From: Pohlia nutans
Lineage: Eukaryota; Streptophyta; Bryopsida; Bryales; Mniaceae
Length of the DNA: 64,000 nt
Direction: 5' to 3'
Assembly: GCA_022496805.1 (NCBI GenBank)
Contig: CM040099.1
Coordinates: 16,084,531-16,148,530, forward strand
Below the pieces are notes generated by a model, which saw nothing but the letters and a program-made list of their open reading frames with translations, did not search any database and was not told the origin of the DNA. Numbering within the stretch: the first letter of the stretch is position 1; the number at the start of each line of letters is the position of its first letter. Below are positions 46,921 through 58,204 of this stretch, one piece after another. Position numbers and translations under genes: made by a program.

Positions 46921-47034
46921 TATTACCTTGAGATTATGAAGTATTCAAGATGTTGCATATTAAATATGCAAATCTTACATCTTCAATATATATTAGAGGT
47001 TTTATCGTCCTTAATAAAAGAAATAAAGAAAAAC
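46921..47034 (+). pseudogene. Remnant of a kinase-gene 3' flank (paralogue of 59516-59646)
   Basis: The series GAAGTATTCAAGATGTTGC, ATCTTCAATATATATTAGAG and AAATAAAGAAAA follows in the same order in the 3' flank of the kinase gene at 59.5 kb. No kinase coding sequence is left upstream, so this appears to be the tail of a lost or displaced paralogue, or a repeat shared by both. Confidence 0.6.
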
Positions 47035-47189
47035 TAATATTTTAATATATTGTATGATGATGTTGATGGTTGGTGTTTCCAAATTTCAGGTCGGTCAATA
47101 GTTTCAGGTTTTAGTGCGCTCTTTTTTCTTTATACTTGATACGTTCTAAAAATTTCACTTCCAGCTGTGTTGCTAGGAAAATTTAAACT

Positions 47190-47396
47190 CCCATTTTTAA
47201 CACAAAAAGACTATGATTTTTCAATCTATATGGTCAAGTTTCTCCAAATTTGATTCACATCATTTACACCATGTTTATAACAAGGTTGCATGATTGAGAT
47301 TTCTATACCTTACTTACATTTAGAACTACAACACATGAAAAGCAATTATGATTTTTTTAAGTCCAAAAAGGTAAAGACACATAGGGGTTAAAAGAC
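47190..47396. repeat. Decayed TTAA element end
   Basis: Inverse copy of 26777-26940, ending CACATAGGGGTTAA at about 47391. The other terminus was not found. Confidence 0.45.
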
Positions 47397-48082
47397 TGTT
47401 AAAAGATATTATAACATTTAGGGGTTGATCAAAAATAAAATTTTGCAATAAATAAGTAAACTAAAAAAAATTGGGTTAAAAATTATAATTTCCAATTCAT
47501 TACTTAGGATCAATATTTAAAGAAGTATAATTCACATTCAATTCATACACTCTGAACATTACATCCAAATAGTTATTTACATAATCTTTGTATTCAAACA
47601 CACTGTTAAATAAAAACTTGCTCACTTCGTAATGACTCCCTTTCTTTTTACGGAGTACTTCTGGTTCTGTGTGAATAAAAGTTTCACATTTTCTCATGTT
47701 TGGGTGCCAGTGCAATCGCATGTTTCAAGTCATCTAGGCCAGCTTGTTTAATCCTTAAAGGATGTCCTGAGAATGGCATACAAGAGTCATTCCAGCGTAT
47801 TCTGAGGGCAATTGATGTACATTCACCATTTAGTAACCCTCAACCATGTCTTTTGAGGTGGGATTTTTATACATCAAGCGCCTGCAAGTGTGCAACATAG
47901 TTCCGCAATCGAAAGTGAATTCAAAGGATCTGTGCTCCTAAAAGAAATTTGTGAGTGCGGATGGATGCTGGGCCGCAAGTATGCAACTCTGTACTGTACC
48001 AAGGCGGAGAAGAAAAAAAAAAAAACTGTTGCACACGCCTGATGTGACGGGTCTGCACCGGCTGCACCGGTAGCGAAGCATG
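47397..48082. other. AT-rich stretch without recognised gene
   Basis: Contains a short segment near 48005-48020 rich in A and a GC-richer segment directly before the mariner-type element. No domain or RNA structure was recognised. Confidence 0.4.
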
Positions 48083-48084
48083 TA

Positions 48085-49025
48085 CAGTCGGGTACAACAT
48101 GCTTACGAATTCCCCACTGCAGGAATTTTTTTTTGAAACTTTGAACATGGCGTGTGAACTCAAAAATGATCCGATTTGGAAACCGTGAAGTGTGTTGGAA
48201 TCACATTGAAGTGTACTAGAATGTCATTACAAATTTACACATGCATTAGTGAAATCATACAACAAGTTAAAAACATTACATACACTATCAATCATTGAGT
48301 GCTCTTACCATTTGCTTCAATTACAGTGTTCATTCTAGCAAGCAAATTTGAAATGAGCGTTTGAAATTGTTTTTGAGACACTTGAGCCTATTCTTGTTGA
48401 ATGATTTGTATCATTTCATTTTTATCCTTCATAATCTTTTTGATACCACAGCCTTGTCTCCAATCATCAAGGTACCTACTACGGTGTATCGGAACACCAT
48501 CCTCCATCAATGTCAGTTGAATAGGTCTATTATACATAAAATAGAAGATAATCAATGTGTTTTCATAAATGAGTTTCATAAAACCAACAACTGATTGTTT
48601 AGTTGAAGGAATGATGACAAATGAATTTTTGTCAAAACTTTTGAAAGCCCCTACACCATTACAAAAGAAGAATTTTCAAAGGAGGCAGATGAAATGATCC
48701 AAATCATTCAACAAGTATAGGTTCAAGTATCTCAAAAACAATTTCGAACGCTCATTTCAAATTTGCTTGCTAGAATGAACACTGTAATTGAAGCAAATGG
48801 TAAGAGCACTCAATGATTGATAGTGTATGTAATGTTTTTAAATTGTTGTATGATTTTCACTAATGCATGTGTAAATTTGTAATGACATTCTAGTACACTT
48901 CAATGTGATTCCAACACACTTCACGGTTTCCAAATCGGATCATTTTTGAGTTCACACGCCATGTTCAAAGTTTCAAAAAAAAAATTCCTGCAGTGGGGAA
49001 TTCGTAAGCATGTTGTACCCGACTG
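48085..49025. mobile_element. Tc1/mariner fold-back element with transposase C-terminus in both arms
   Basis: 941 bp, flanked by TA at 48083-48084 and 49026-49027. The ends CAGTCGGGTACAACATGC and its complement start arms of about 330 bp (48085-48417 and 48690-49025) that are nearly perfect inverted copies. Each arm, read inward to outward, encodes the end of a Tc1-like transposase: EMIQIIQQ, a stop, QVSQKQFQTLISNLLARM, NTVIEANG. The centre on the minus strand (48388-48579) adds LTLMEDGVPIHRSRYLDDW, the second catalytic Asp region of Tc1/mariner (cf. QDNAPxH). Stops and the missing N-terminus make it inactive. Confidence 0.8.
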
Positions 49026-50546
49026 TATAACAACGTTTTCTGACCCAGCAAGCTCATAGCAAGACCTGAAGGATCGTTGAAGTAGCTTAATATAATTGCA
49101 GTCTGGGCAATTTCTGGTCAGTTTGAAGAAGGAAAGATATCCTAACACTTTTTAAACGATGCGCTGCACTTGGGGTAACAGTTAGCTTTACTTGCCTCGA
49201 GAACGAAGAAAAGTTTTGGGTGTACTGCATGTGCAACTCGACCTCGCCGAGTTCCAGGTAAGACAGGGAGCTTGATAGGTGGGAGTGTGCAGGCACCAGA
49301 GACAAGAGCGACAGAGAATTTCCAAATTCCAGTCTAGGATAAGAGTGTGGAGAGACCCATCCATCTTGCTATCTACATTTCCATCTTCATCAATAACTTG
49401 AACTTCCAAGCCCTCAAGCTTGCTGCCGGCGTGTGCTCTCTCTGGCATTTGCACCAATACAAGTCACTCTATTTGAGATCAATGCAGAATTGGGTGCATT
49501 CACAATAAAACGAGCCAACCATGCCCAGTTATAACGGCTCTTGATGAGTGCTTAGAAAATAATATCTTCAATTTATGTAGATATTAGAAAAATTTAAGGA
49601 CATTTCGCAACATATGTTGAACGTTTTAGCACATTTTAGTCGTTATTAACGACTGGTCACAACCATATTTTAGTCGTTTTGGAGTAACAATAACTTTCCA
49701 AACATCGTCAAACTTTAGTATATTGTATAATGACATATATTATATGTATTTACTAATTTCTATTGCATTATCAATTCATATGATAAGATTATTGCTTAAC
49801 AATCCGTTAAATTAATCACTGGTTACAGTTTCCTTTGGTCGTGTTACTGTAAACGTACCCGACTGGTGTGACTTCGTAATCGAGTGAAGATTCAAGCTCG
49901 GAATATCGTCACAAAAAAGTTGCAGTCTAGTTCCCCTTTACCTTCAAAACTCGAAGCTCGACTGGTAGACGGTGTGAAAATTCAGTGCCAGAAGTGGTTT
50001 CCCTTCATCTGACAGAATTGCAATTGTACCTGGAATTCATAGCAGACATAAGTAGAATGTGAATACCGTAGACAAAAATCGTTTGAGAGAGCCTATGGTC
50101 TTTCAGTGGCCTGAAAGTAAAACATGAACAAACTGAGTTCTTTAATGAAGTTCATCAATTAATCTAGATGTTGATCACCTTTTGAATTGTATTCAGCTGT
50201 AACTTTGAGTAATCCTCCGAGATGAACACATCCCTGTTCAGCTACCTATCTCAAGCACCAAAGTGAATACCATTAAATGTGTTGCAGATTTACCCGATCA
50301 AATTTTGTCGATTGTATTTTTCGGAATATTAGCAGAAACTGCTAGCTACTGATCTGAAATGAGGCCAGATGCTGAGCACTCAATGAGAGTATACATTTCT
50401 CATACCATCCTAAGACGAAACCTTGAATATATACTTGCTAGGAGGTATATTGGTGCACTTACAATATGAGAGATTTATCACCTGTCTAATAGACCCTCGT
50501 TTGTCTAGGAATAGTAGGCCCTCTAATCGAATACGGATCTCGCGAC

Positions 50547-50833
50547 CTGGGGGGGTGGCACTGGCAAAAATTTTAGAAACAACGTGCGATAAAAAATAGC
50601 GTCCAATATATTCATTGTAGGTAAATTTTGTAAATAATGTACATGTAATATAGGGGATTTTAAAATAGTGAAACATGTTTACATGTAAAATACCATCACA
50701 TACTATATTTTCAGGCTCTTTACATGTAAAATACCATCACCTTATAATCTTTTTTGCAAGGTAAATAATCCCCCAATAAATAGGTCCCAAACGCACGTGT
50801 ATGCAAAATATAAGAGGGAGTGCACCCCCCGAG
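50547..50833 (-). mobile_element. hAT-like MITE copy 1, perfect 8-bp target duplication
   Basis: 287 bp with ends CTGGGGGGGTGGCAC and GTGCACCCCCCGAG, flanked by CTCGCGAC at 50539-50546 and 50834-50841. An inverted second copy is at 55852-56147. An 8-bp duplication is the hAT hallmark; the G-rich termini are unusual. Confidence 0.8.
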
Positions 50834-51194
50834 CTCGCGACCAATCTCCACTACATTTCTGAAGTCATCATGCCTGTGCTCATTGGACTTCCTAGAATAT
50901 AAAAAGATTCACTGAAATCCATGTTAATAAGATTTAGAGCATTCAAACGTACGCTATTGGAGAAGGGTCATAATGAGACCTGTATGACGAATTTCTCAAT
51001 TATTTGACCATGTGGCATCGATCCAAATTCAACCATGATGCTCAAGTCTGGATAAGAGCACCTCTACAAAACCTTAACGAGGGTTTAGCTGAACATGTGT
51101 CGGGAGGGGGTGAGCAATCGATTTGCCTGCGAGATGGAAACAATGAAGATGCAAGTGCAGAATCAAGCAAAGAGGCGCAAAAGATAAGATGGGT

Positions 51195-51887
51195 CTTGGG
51201 GAGTGCACTTAAAGTTAGGATTAGGAATACACGTGAGTGCGTTTGAATAGCGTACCCCCTACAATACTTGGCCTTAAAATAGTTTTTAAATTACAAATTT
51301 TTAGGTGCTAAATCATTCTGACCTATATATCTATCATTTGGTATAAATTTCAGATCCAAAAGTATTTTAAATCTTATAATAAAAATGATAGAAGTTTACA
51401 CTAAAATGTGTTGTTTTCTCGGGGGTGCACTGTACTAAACATGTACAAGTATACGTGAGTGCATAGAAGGGGTATTAATGTGAACACTGCCGTATTACGT
51501 ATACATACAATAAACACATTTAGAACTGAAAATATTCAAGTATACTTACACTAAACATATATTTAAAACGGAATATATTTGTATACAAAGGTATTTAGAC
51601 ATATAATCTCTCGTATACAAGGGGGTTTTTAGAAGGGGTCATGCACGCACTTTATTCTCAAACATAATGTAGAGAGCACCCCCTAAGGTAGTTTTTTGCT
51701 TCAAAAATCAATATAAAAATATTTACAAGTGGTTATTTTTTGAAATTTATACAACAAGAACTTTAGATTGTGTTCAACAACTTCATATTTTTTTTACAGT
51801 TTTCAGATGATTTTTTAGTACATACATAGGGGGGTCAAAAGTACACACTCACGTGATCTTAGTCTTAACTTTAAGTGCAGTCCCCGA
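51195..51887. mobile_element. Larger hAT-like element, perfect 8-bp target duplication
   Basis: 693 bp with ends CTTGGGGAGTGCACTTAAAG and its near complement ending GTCCCCGAG, flanked by AGATGGGT at 51187-51194 and 51888-51895. The inverted ends extend about 45 bp. The centre contains a further CTCGGGGGTGCAC motif at 51418, perhaps a nested relative. No transposase frame. Confidence 0.8.
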
Positions 51888-52057
51888 GAGATGGGTACCT
51901 TACAATTTGTGCCGACAAGAAGCACCTGGTGCAAGTGTGTTTTATTCACCTGCTTCGCTATCAATTCTAATTGAATAAGCAATTGTCGAGACGGTCACCG
52001 TCTGAGGCAGTCACTTTTCCCACGCAGCATACGCTGTCTGACATCCCGTGCAAGATC

Positions 52058-53469
52058 CTGAAATACAGCAGATGGAATACGTATAATGCGTACTAATGCG
52101 TCACTTGCACAAGCACAAAATCTTCAGTATGACTCAAAACAATTCCCCAAAAATCTTAGAATATTCTCGAAGTCTGTGCCAAAAATATTGTAGGAATCCT
52201 AATCCATGAATACCTTCATCTTCATGCACTAAATCCACAAATACAAAAAACGTAGGCCAATTCCAACTATTAATTCACTTGAGCTTTGCATCTCATTTTT
52301 CAAAGTCTCAAAATGATCATTTAGTCTCAATTTAACAAATAAGGCCTTTATGTAGTCCGACCTTGATCAATGTACCAGCTGCTTTCTTTATTTTAATGTA
52401 TAAATTTTGTTCTAATTAAACGGTACATGGACATGTCTCACTTATAAAATTGACATAAACTATGTATGAGTTCGTTCTTGACATGAAAGATTGCAATAAA
52501 AAGGTGTTGGCACTAGTCATTATTGAACATCTTTACTTTCATTTTTGAAAATTTAACCCAAATTCTATTTAACCTTGAAGTCACACCCCCCCCCCCCCCC
52601 CCAAAATGTCATTATTGAGTGTGCGTTATACGGTTTGAAGACATACTATAATCTTCCAATCCAACAGTCCGATCTAACCAATATTTAACCGACACTTGTT
52701 TCATTAAGCTTTGCTTCCATTTTACCATTTATATGGTTGAATACTATTAATGGTATCCCTAATCTCAACAAATAGTTTTAAAAAATATCACCCTAAAGTC
52801 TGTAGTTTCTCTAGAACCACACTGGGCACTAAAGGATTTAAGGTGGTTACCTCATTTCCAACTAGTGCCTTAAACCAATAGCTAGGGGCATTTTCTGCAA
52901 TCAATGCTGCAATGATGTTGGTTGTAGTACGAGTTACTGTTGGCAATGGGTTCTCTCTTGTTGGTTTTAGTATATGTAAGTGTAGTTATGGATTCGTTAT
53001 TGTTGGTTTAAGCACCTTTAGTGTGTGCAATACAAATCTTTTTTGGATAGAAACAACTCTACCTATGTGACCTGAATGGGATGTGTCATACTTCAACTTT
53101 GAAAATTTATAACTAATTCATTCTTCATCCAAAAAATATGTTTCAACTTGTGTTGGAATCTATTTCTTCTTGCCTAACTCTAAAAAATAATAACACTAAA
53201 AATAATAACACTAAAGAATATCAATGTCTCATATCCGTATTTCTTATTCAGATGGGAATGGGGTAACTACCTTAGGTGACAAGGATAGTTACAAAGTACT
53301 GTCATATATCAATTGGAGTACACTTGTTACACTGCTTTGAAGAACTAAGTCTGTAAGATTAAGATTGATTACCTACAAGCTCAAATTATGAATTTCATGT
53401 TCAGATTCGAACTCTGAGTTCAGATTTTGAACTTCCTGTTTGCAACAAAGATCATGATGCCTAAGAAAT
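52058..53469. other. AT-rich stretch with a C17 run
   Basis: Contains 17 consecutive C at 52586-52602. On the minus strand 52850-52935 an exon-like block (IIAALIAENAPSYWFKAL before a GTAACC donor) could belong to a decayed gene, but nothing else supports it. Confidence 0.35.
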
Positions 53470-53473
53470 TTAA

Positions 53474-54683
53474 CCCCTAAAGGACCAAGTGTCCTAACTA
53501 GGACATTTAGAGAATCGGGTAGGTTCCGGTGAACACATTTTTAATCGAATTTTGAAGGAAATTTAATAATAGATTCCCCAATGTGCCACGAAAATGGGGA
53601 TTCTTTTTTTTTTGAATTCCGACACCGTATGTGAAAGTTATGAGGGGAAATGTGTTTTTTTCGGGAGAAAGGGCAGCGGGGCAGTAGAGAAATAGTTGAA
53701 TTTTAGGGGGGGGGCAACAAGATGGGCGGTGTGTGGAAAATGGGGTGGACTGTGGGGGGCAGAAGACCACCCCGTTTCCCAAACTCATAAAAAAAAAATT
53801 TTAATTTTTAAAAAAAAAAAATTTAAATTTTTTTTTTATAAATAAAAATTATTATTTTAAACTGAAAAGTATTATTTTAAATTAAAAATATTATTTTAAA
53901 CTGAAAGTTCAATTTCATAATTAAAAATATTATTTAAAATTTTGAAAAATAAAATCATTTTTAAAAATAAAAAATAAAAAATAAAAATCGTCCAATGAGG
54001 GACTGCCACGTGGCAGTGTACCTTGAGAGTTAGTGGGGTCATGAACATTGGAATGGGTTGGCACTTCAATTCCCTTCCTTCACCCTTTATTTCCCCCCTA
54101 ACCCCCAAAAATCTTAGAAAATGTGCTACATGTCTTCTAAAACTTGGAGATTTATTTTTTTTTCAAATTTTTTTTCGCCATTTTGTAGAGGGTGGAATGC
54201 ACTTGTGTTTCACCGCTCGTATTTGTATTTTAAATAAAGAAAGTCGAAAATATTGCAATTCCAAAAACATATAGTCTTTTCTGAACTTTTAAACCCCCAA
54301 CAAGTGCAAGGTGTTATTCAACATCCTAAACATCTCCAAACGCAACGAAAATTGGTACACAACTAAGTAACATCATATAGAATGTGAAAGTGAAGTGCGA
54401 CAAGTTTCGGTAGTGAGGTTTTTTGATGTAGCTGTGGTCAAACGCATCTAAAATTTTCGGGCATGTGTTTTTTTGGGGTGTTTTTTTCCATCAAACGCAA
54501 TTATCTTGCAATCCGTGCGGTCAAAATGAACGAAATTTGTTGTGTATGTTTTTCAAATAGTTTAGGACAAGATCTGACGGTTAGAAGGTAAAAAATAACA
54601 TTCTTTTGGATTTTTTGCATGGGGGAGTAAAAATGGCAGCATTGGAGTGTTTTTGGAGGAAAAACACTCCGGTCCTTTAGGGG
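53474..54683 (+). mobile_element. Family G TTAA element, 1.2 kb
   Basis: 1210 bp, flanked by TTAA at 53470-53473 and 54684-54687, with ends CCCCTAAAGGACCAAGTG and CACTCCGGTCCTTTAGGGG. Its terminal ~12 bp equal those of family A, but the interior is unrelated: G/C runs, A/T tracts around 53790-53990 and no transposase. It is the longest conventional TTAA element here and may share a transposase source with family A. Confidence 0.75.
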
Positions 54684-54687
54684 TTAA

Positions 54688-55851
54688 AACTAATATTTGT
54701 ACAAGATACAATGACCTTAACCTCTACTATGATCATATTCGTCCATTTGGCAAGTTTCAGTGTAACAAAATGATATATCCACATTGATACTGGACTTTCA
54801 GAAATTCAAATTATTCATGATCATTTACTCTTATCTTTATTCAAATAAACCAGTCAGACACTAGTCGTATTGATTTAAACCGTGCATTTTAGAGTGCCAA
54901 ATTTGTGGCACTCATAAGTCATCGGGTGACCAATTGCCTGCCACTACAAGAAGACGTTGCTTTTCACTCGTTCTGTGAGTAAGGTCGAGGCACCTAAAAC
55001 CGATTACTTAAGCTATCTACACTATTTTTGGACCAGCCATTAATAGGGTGATATTTTTCCTGGGTTGGAAGTTAGTTTTCGCGGAGAATGCAAATTTTTC
55101 CATGAATTATTTCCCAATATTGAAATTTGTACAATTTTTCAAAGTGAAAAGTACTTCAGAACCCAAAGCCGATCACATGCTCTAATGTACAAATGAGGTA
55201 CATCTTCCCTTTCAAAATCTAGAAATTAGGCCTGATCGGTTTTAGGTACCTGGTCGGCTTTAGGTGCCTCGACCTTAAAACAGCGTCACTTCACACTCAC
55301 CAATTTTTTGGTTGGACTTGGTGAGTGTGATTCATCATGTAGAACAAGCATGTACAATCTGTCAAAAAATGGCAGTGAACAGGATCCTCCTGAGTGAGAA
55401 ACGACGCCTGTGCTTATAGTGTGCATTTTCAAAAAAAAAAAGCAGTCAACAAGGTGCTTTTTTTTCTTGTGGTGCCAATGAACCTTGTTTTCTTCTTCAA
55501 TGGGAAGTGCTGACCTAATGGTATTGGAACATTGAAGTTTCTCAATGCAGCTCCAATGAAACCACAAATCTTGCTCAACTGCTGCAATGGATACTTGAAC
55601 TGCAACATCACTGTACTAGTTGCCATTGCCATCCACAAGCTGTAAATCTATACAGTAGCCTCAGTTGCAGGCTGTGAATCTCCACGTACAGCTGAAATCT
55701 ATGCAAAAATTGTGAGTGTACTCTTAAATATGAATTTGTACAATCCCAAATAATTAATCACATCATGACTCGACTGGATGACATTCCTTTATTTAACCTT
55801 AGAATCGAGTTTGATCAAATGTATGTTTATTGCCTTGTCGCACTCAAAGAC
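54688..55851. other. Intergenic stretch with possible coding relics
   Basis: On the minus strand, 55450-55660 reads DLQLVDGNGN, a stop, YSDVAVQVSIAAVEQ and further polar sequence, which might be an upstream relic of the decayed gene at 49-52 kb. This is weak. The rest is AT-rich. Confidence 0.3.
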
Positions 55852-56147
55852 CTCGGGGGGGCACTCCCTTGTATATTTTGTATACACGTGCGATAATGAC
55901 CTATTTATTTGGGGGGTTATTTTAGCAAAAAAATTTAGCAAAAAATATTATAAGGTGATGGTATTTTACATGTAAAAAGCCTGAGAATATTATATGTGAT
56001 GGTATTTTACATGTAAACATGTTTCACTTTTTAAAAATCCCCTATTTTACATGTACATTTTTTACAAAATTTATCTACAATGAATATATTGGACCCTATT
56101 TTTTATCGCACGTTGTTTCTAAATTTTTTGCCAGTGAACCCCCCGAG
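55852..56147 (+). mobile_element. hAT-like MITE copy 2, perfect 8-bp target duplication
   Basis: 296 bp with ends CTCGGGGGGGCACTCC and GAACCCCCCGAG, flanked by TCAAAGAC at 55844-55851 and 56148-56155. It is an inverted copy of 50547-50833, with shared TTTACATGTAAACATGTTTC and TTTTATCGCACGTTGTTTC blocks. Confidence 0.85.
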
Positions 56148-56829
56148 TCAAAGACTCTTCTCTACTTATTTATTTCCCATAATTACCAAGGGATTGGTCG
56201 ACATCAATTACCAATGCGATTATCAACTGTGGATGCTCACATGCACAATGTTCTATTCTTCATTATCTTGATGAATCTAGTCACAGTGCAAGTTTAAAGA
56301 AAATAATGAACATTACTTACATTCCAGCTCACATGTAGAATTGGTTCACTAAGCTGGAGGATGTTGCAAATGGCTCCAGTCGAATTCCAGAAGCTACTCA
56401 GTTTGGTTTCTGGTCATGGTCGAACGACTCGGGATCGATGTGGGTTGGTCATGCTGGCGTGGCCTCATGGAGTCGTTGCCTTGTCCACAATATTGAAGAA
56501 GAATTTCACTCCATTAATGAGGATTAATTAGGTGTTGCATCTCCTTCATGGGCACTTTAAAAAATTTGGAGTCCTCATGATCCGGAGATTACTGCATTGT
56601 GTGTGCAGTTGAAGATCCATCGTTTTGAGTACTCATGGTTGCAGACACAGCTTAAATTGCCTTGTGGGAATGCATCGTCGATCATTCATTTGCTGTATCG
56701 TAATTAATTTTACTGCCGAGTTCGTAGGGATGCACAGTTGAACTCGCACAGAGCTGCGTTCCGCCACTTCACGTGAATTCACGCGCACAGAAACACTCAT
56801 CAGAACGAGTAGCAAGCGTAATTGAAATA

Positions 56830-57886
56830 GGCTCTGAGCTGCTCCGGGGACGTCATCATTCATGCGCCCCGCTCACCAGTTTCATCGCTTGGACAAAGTT
56901 GAGATTCGGGTGTCACAAGCAGTCTGGTTCGGAATCAGAGGGACATATTCCGTTACTGTGGACCGACAGCCGGAGGCTCCCAGACCCCAGCTGCCACTTC
57001 CGCCCCCTCGCTTCTTCACCAGGGTTTGCATTTCGCACCACGCCTCTCGAGTCTTCGCCTTTCTTGCTTGTGTTCTTGGCAGGAGCTGTGTCGGACGCAC
57101 GAGTGCAGGCGTTGCCGTTGATGATCTCGAAGTGCTCAGGAAATCATTTTCCCCGGCGGATCCACCTCACGATCTGTGCCCCCATCGGATTCCGTCTCTC
57201 ACTCTCCCCGCTCTGTCCTGAGCGAGCGTTTCGGCGTCCATTTCTAACTACTGCGGAGCCGCTTCGGTCCATTTGAGAGTCTGTGTGTGTTAAGGCGCAA
57301 GCTTGGGGCGTCGTTGCCACCCCGAAAATCCGCCCCGTGAAGGTTCGTTCTCATGCGCCTTGGATCTATCTTGACCCCAAACAACCTCCCCCCTATTTGT
57401 CTAGGATTCTTCTCTTGTTGGGTTGTGTTGGGTTTCGAAAATCTTGCAGATCAGATCTGAGGATTCTGTTTTAATCCTTTTTCCTCCATAGCCTGTTAGA
57501 ACTCCGGAATAACTTCACAGCTTCCTTGTATCATGCTCAGGAACAGGATTGCCAAACAACTGCGAGGAAATTGGCTCTGAGCTGCTCCGACAACGTGATC
57601 TTTCCTTCACCGATTTTGTCACTTGGACAACGTCAAAATTAGGGGCTTCAAAAGTCTCGGAAAGCATAGGCATATTCCGTTTCTGTGCACTCGTGTGGAC
57701 CAACAGTCGGAGGGCTCCCAAACCCCACCTACCGCTTCCGCCCCTCATTTCTTCACTCCATCACGAGGGTTACTTTGCATTTCCCTAAACTTGCATCTAC
57801 AGTCTACACACTCTTGCTTGCTTGGGAGGATCTGTGTAGGAGGTCGGACTGCCGGTGTTGCCATTGATACTGTGGAGTTGCTCACG
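56830..57886 (+). repeat. Diverged 743-bp-spaced direct duplication upstream of the kinase
   Basis: 56830-57141 and 57573-57886 are diverged direct copies: both start GGCTCTGAGCTGCTCCG, share CATATTCCGTT, CGGAGG-CTCCCA-ACCCC and end in a block with GTGTTGCC or CGTTGCC. The sequence is GC-richer than its surroundings and carries no conserved reading frame between copies. It is probably leader or promoter DNA of the kinase gene that has been doubled. Confidence 0.65.
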
Positions 57887-58204
57887 ACATCGATCACTTG
57901 GTTGATTCCTTCCTTATAGGTGAGCTTGTTTGCTTCGAATTCATCGTGTTGTTGTTGCCACCCTATTGTATGTCGAGCATATTTCTCTTCTCGAGAGCCA
58001 TCTGTGAATGTTGACTGATTGACATAGTTCTTTAGGTTGTAGGTGGATGCTACATGATCGAGTAGTAGTTTGAGACATGTGCATGTGACTTGTTGGTTAT
58101 GTATTAATGTTTTCGGAAGTAAATCCTTACCTTTATGTCCTAGTACCTCATCCTTGTTCCACACAGTGATTGAGATGAAGCAGTGAAGCAATCTTGGAAT
58201 AGCG

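Larger units (their letters stand above)
49193..52057 (-). pseudogene. Decayed GMI1/DMS3-like (SMC-hinge-associated) gene, C-terminal exons
   Basis: Exon-like blocks with splice sites on the minus strand: 51950-52057 (DLARDVRQRMLRGKSDCLRR, in-frame stop, PSRQLLIQLELIAKQ), 50179-50245 (VAEQGCVHLGGLLKVTAEY), 49942-50029 (TIAILSDEGKPLLALN, then a 1-nt shift, RLPVELRVLK) and about 49193-49468 (LEGLEVQVIDEDGNVDSKMD, a frameshift, GACTLPPIKLPVLPGT, GRVAHAVHP). The junction 50179/50029 keeps phase. The pattern recalls the C-terminus of plant GMI1/DMS3-type proteins, which act in DNA repair or RNA-directed DNA methylation with SMC-like hinges. One stop and at least two frameshifts, and two hAT-like insertions between the blocks, argue for a dead copy. 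The family name is from memory and tentative. Confidence 0.45.

Noticed and set aside
53507..53788. Minus-strand frame in element G as a transposase candidate
   Set aside because: Low-complexity Pro/Ser sequence, no DDE motif.
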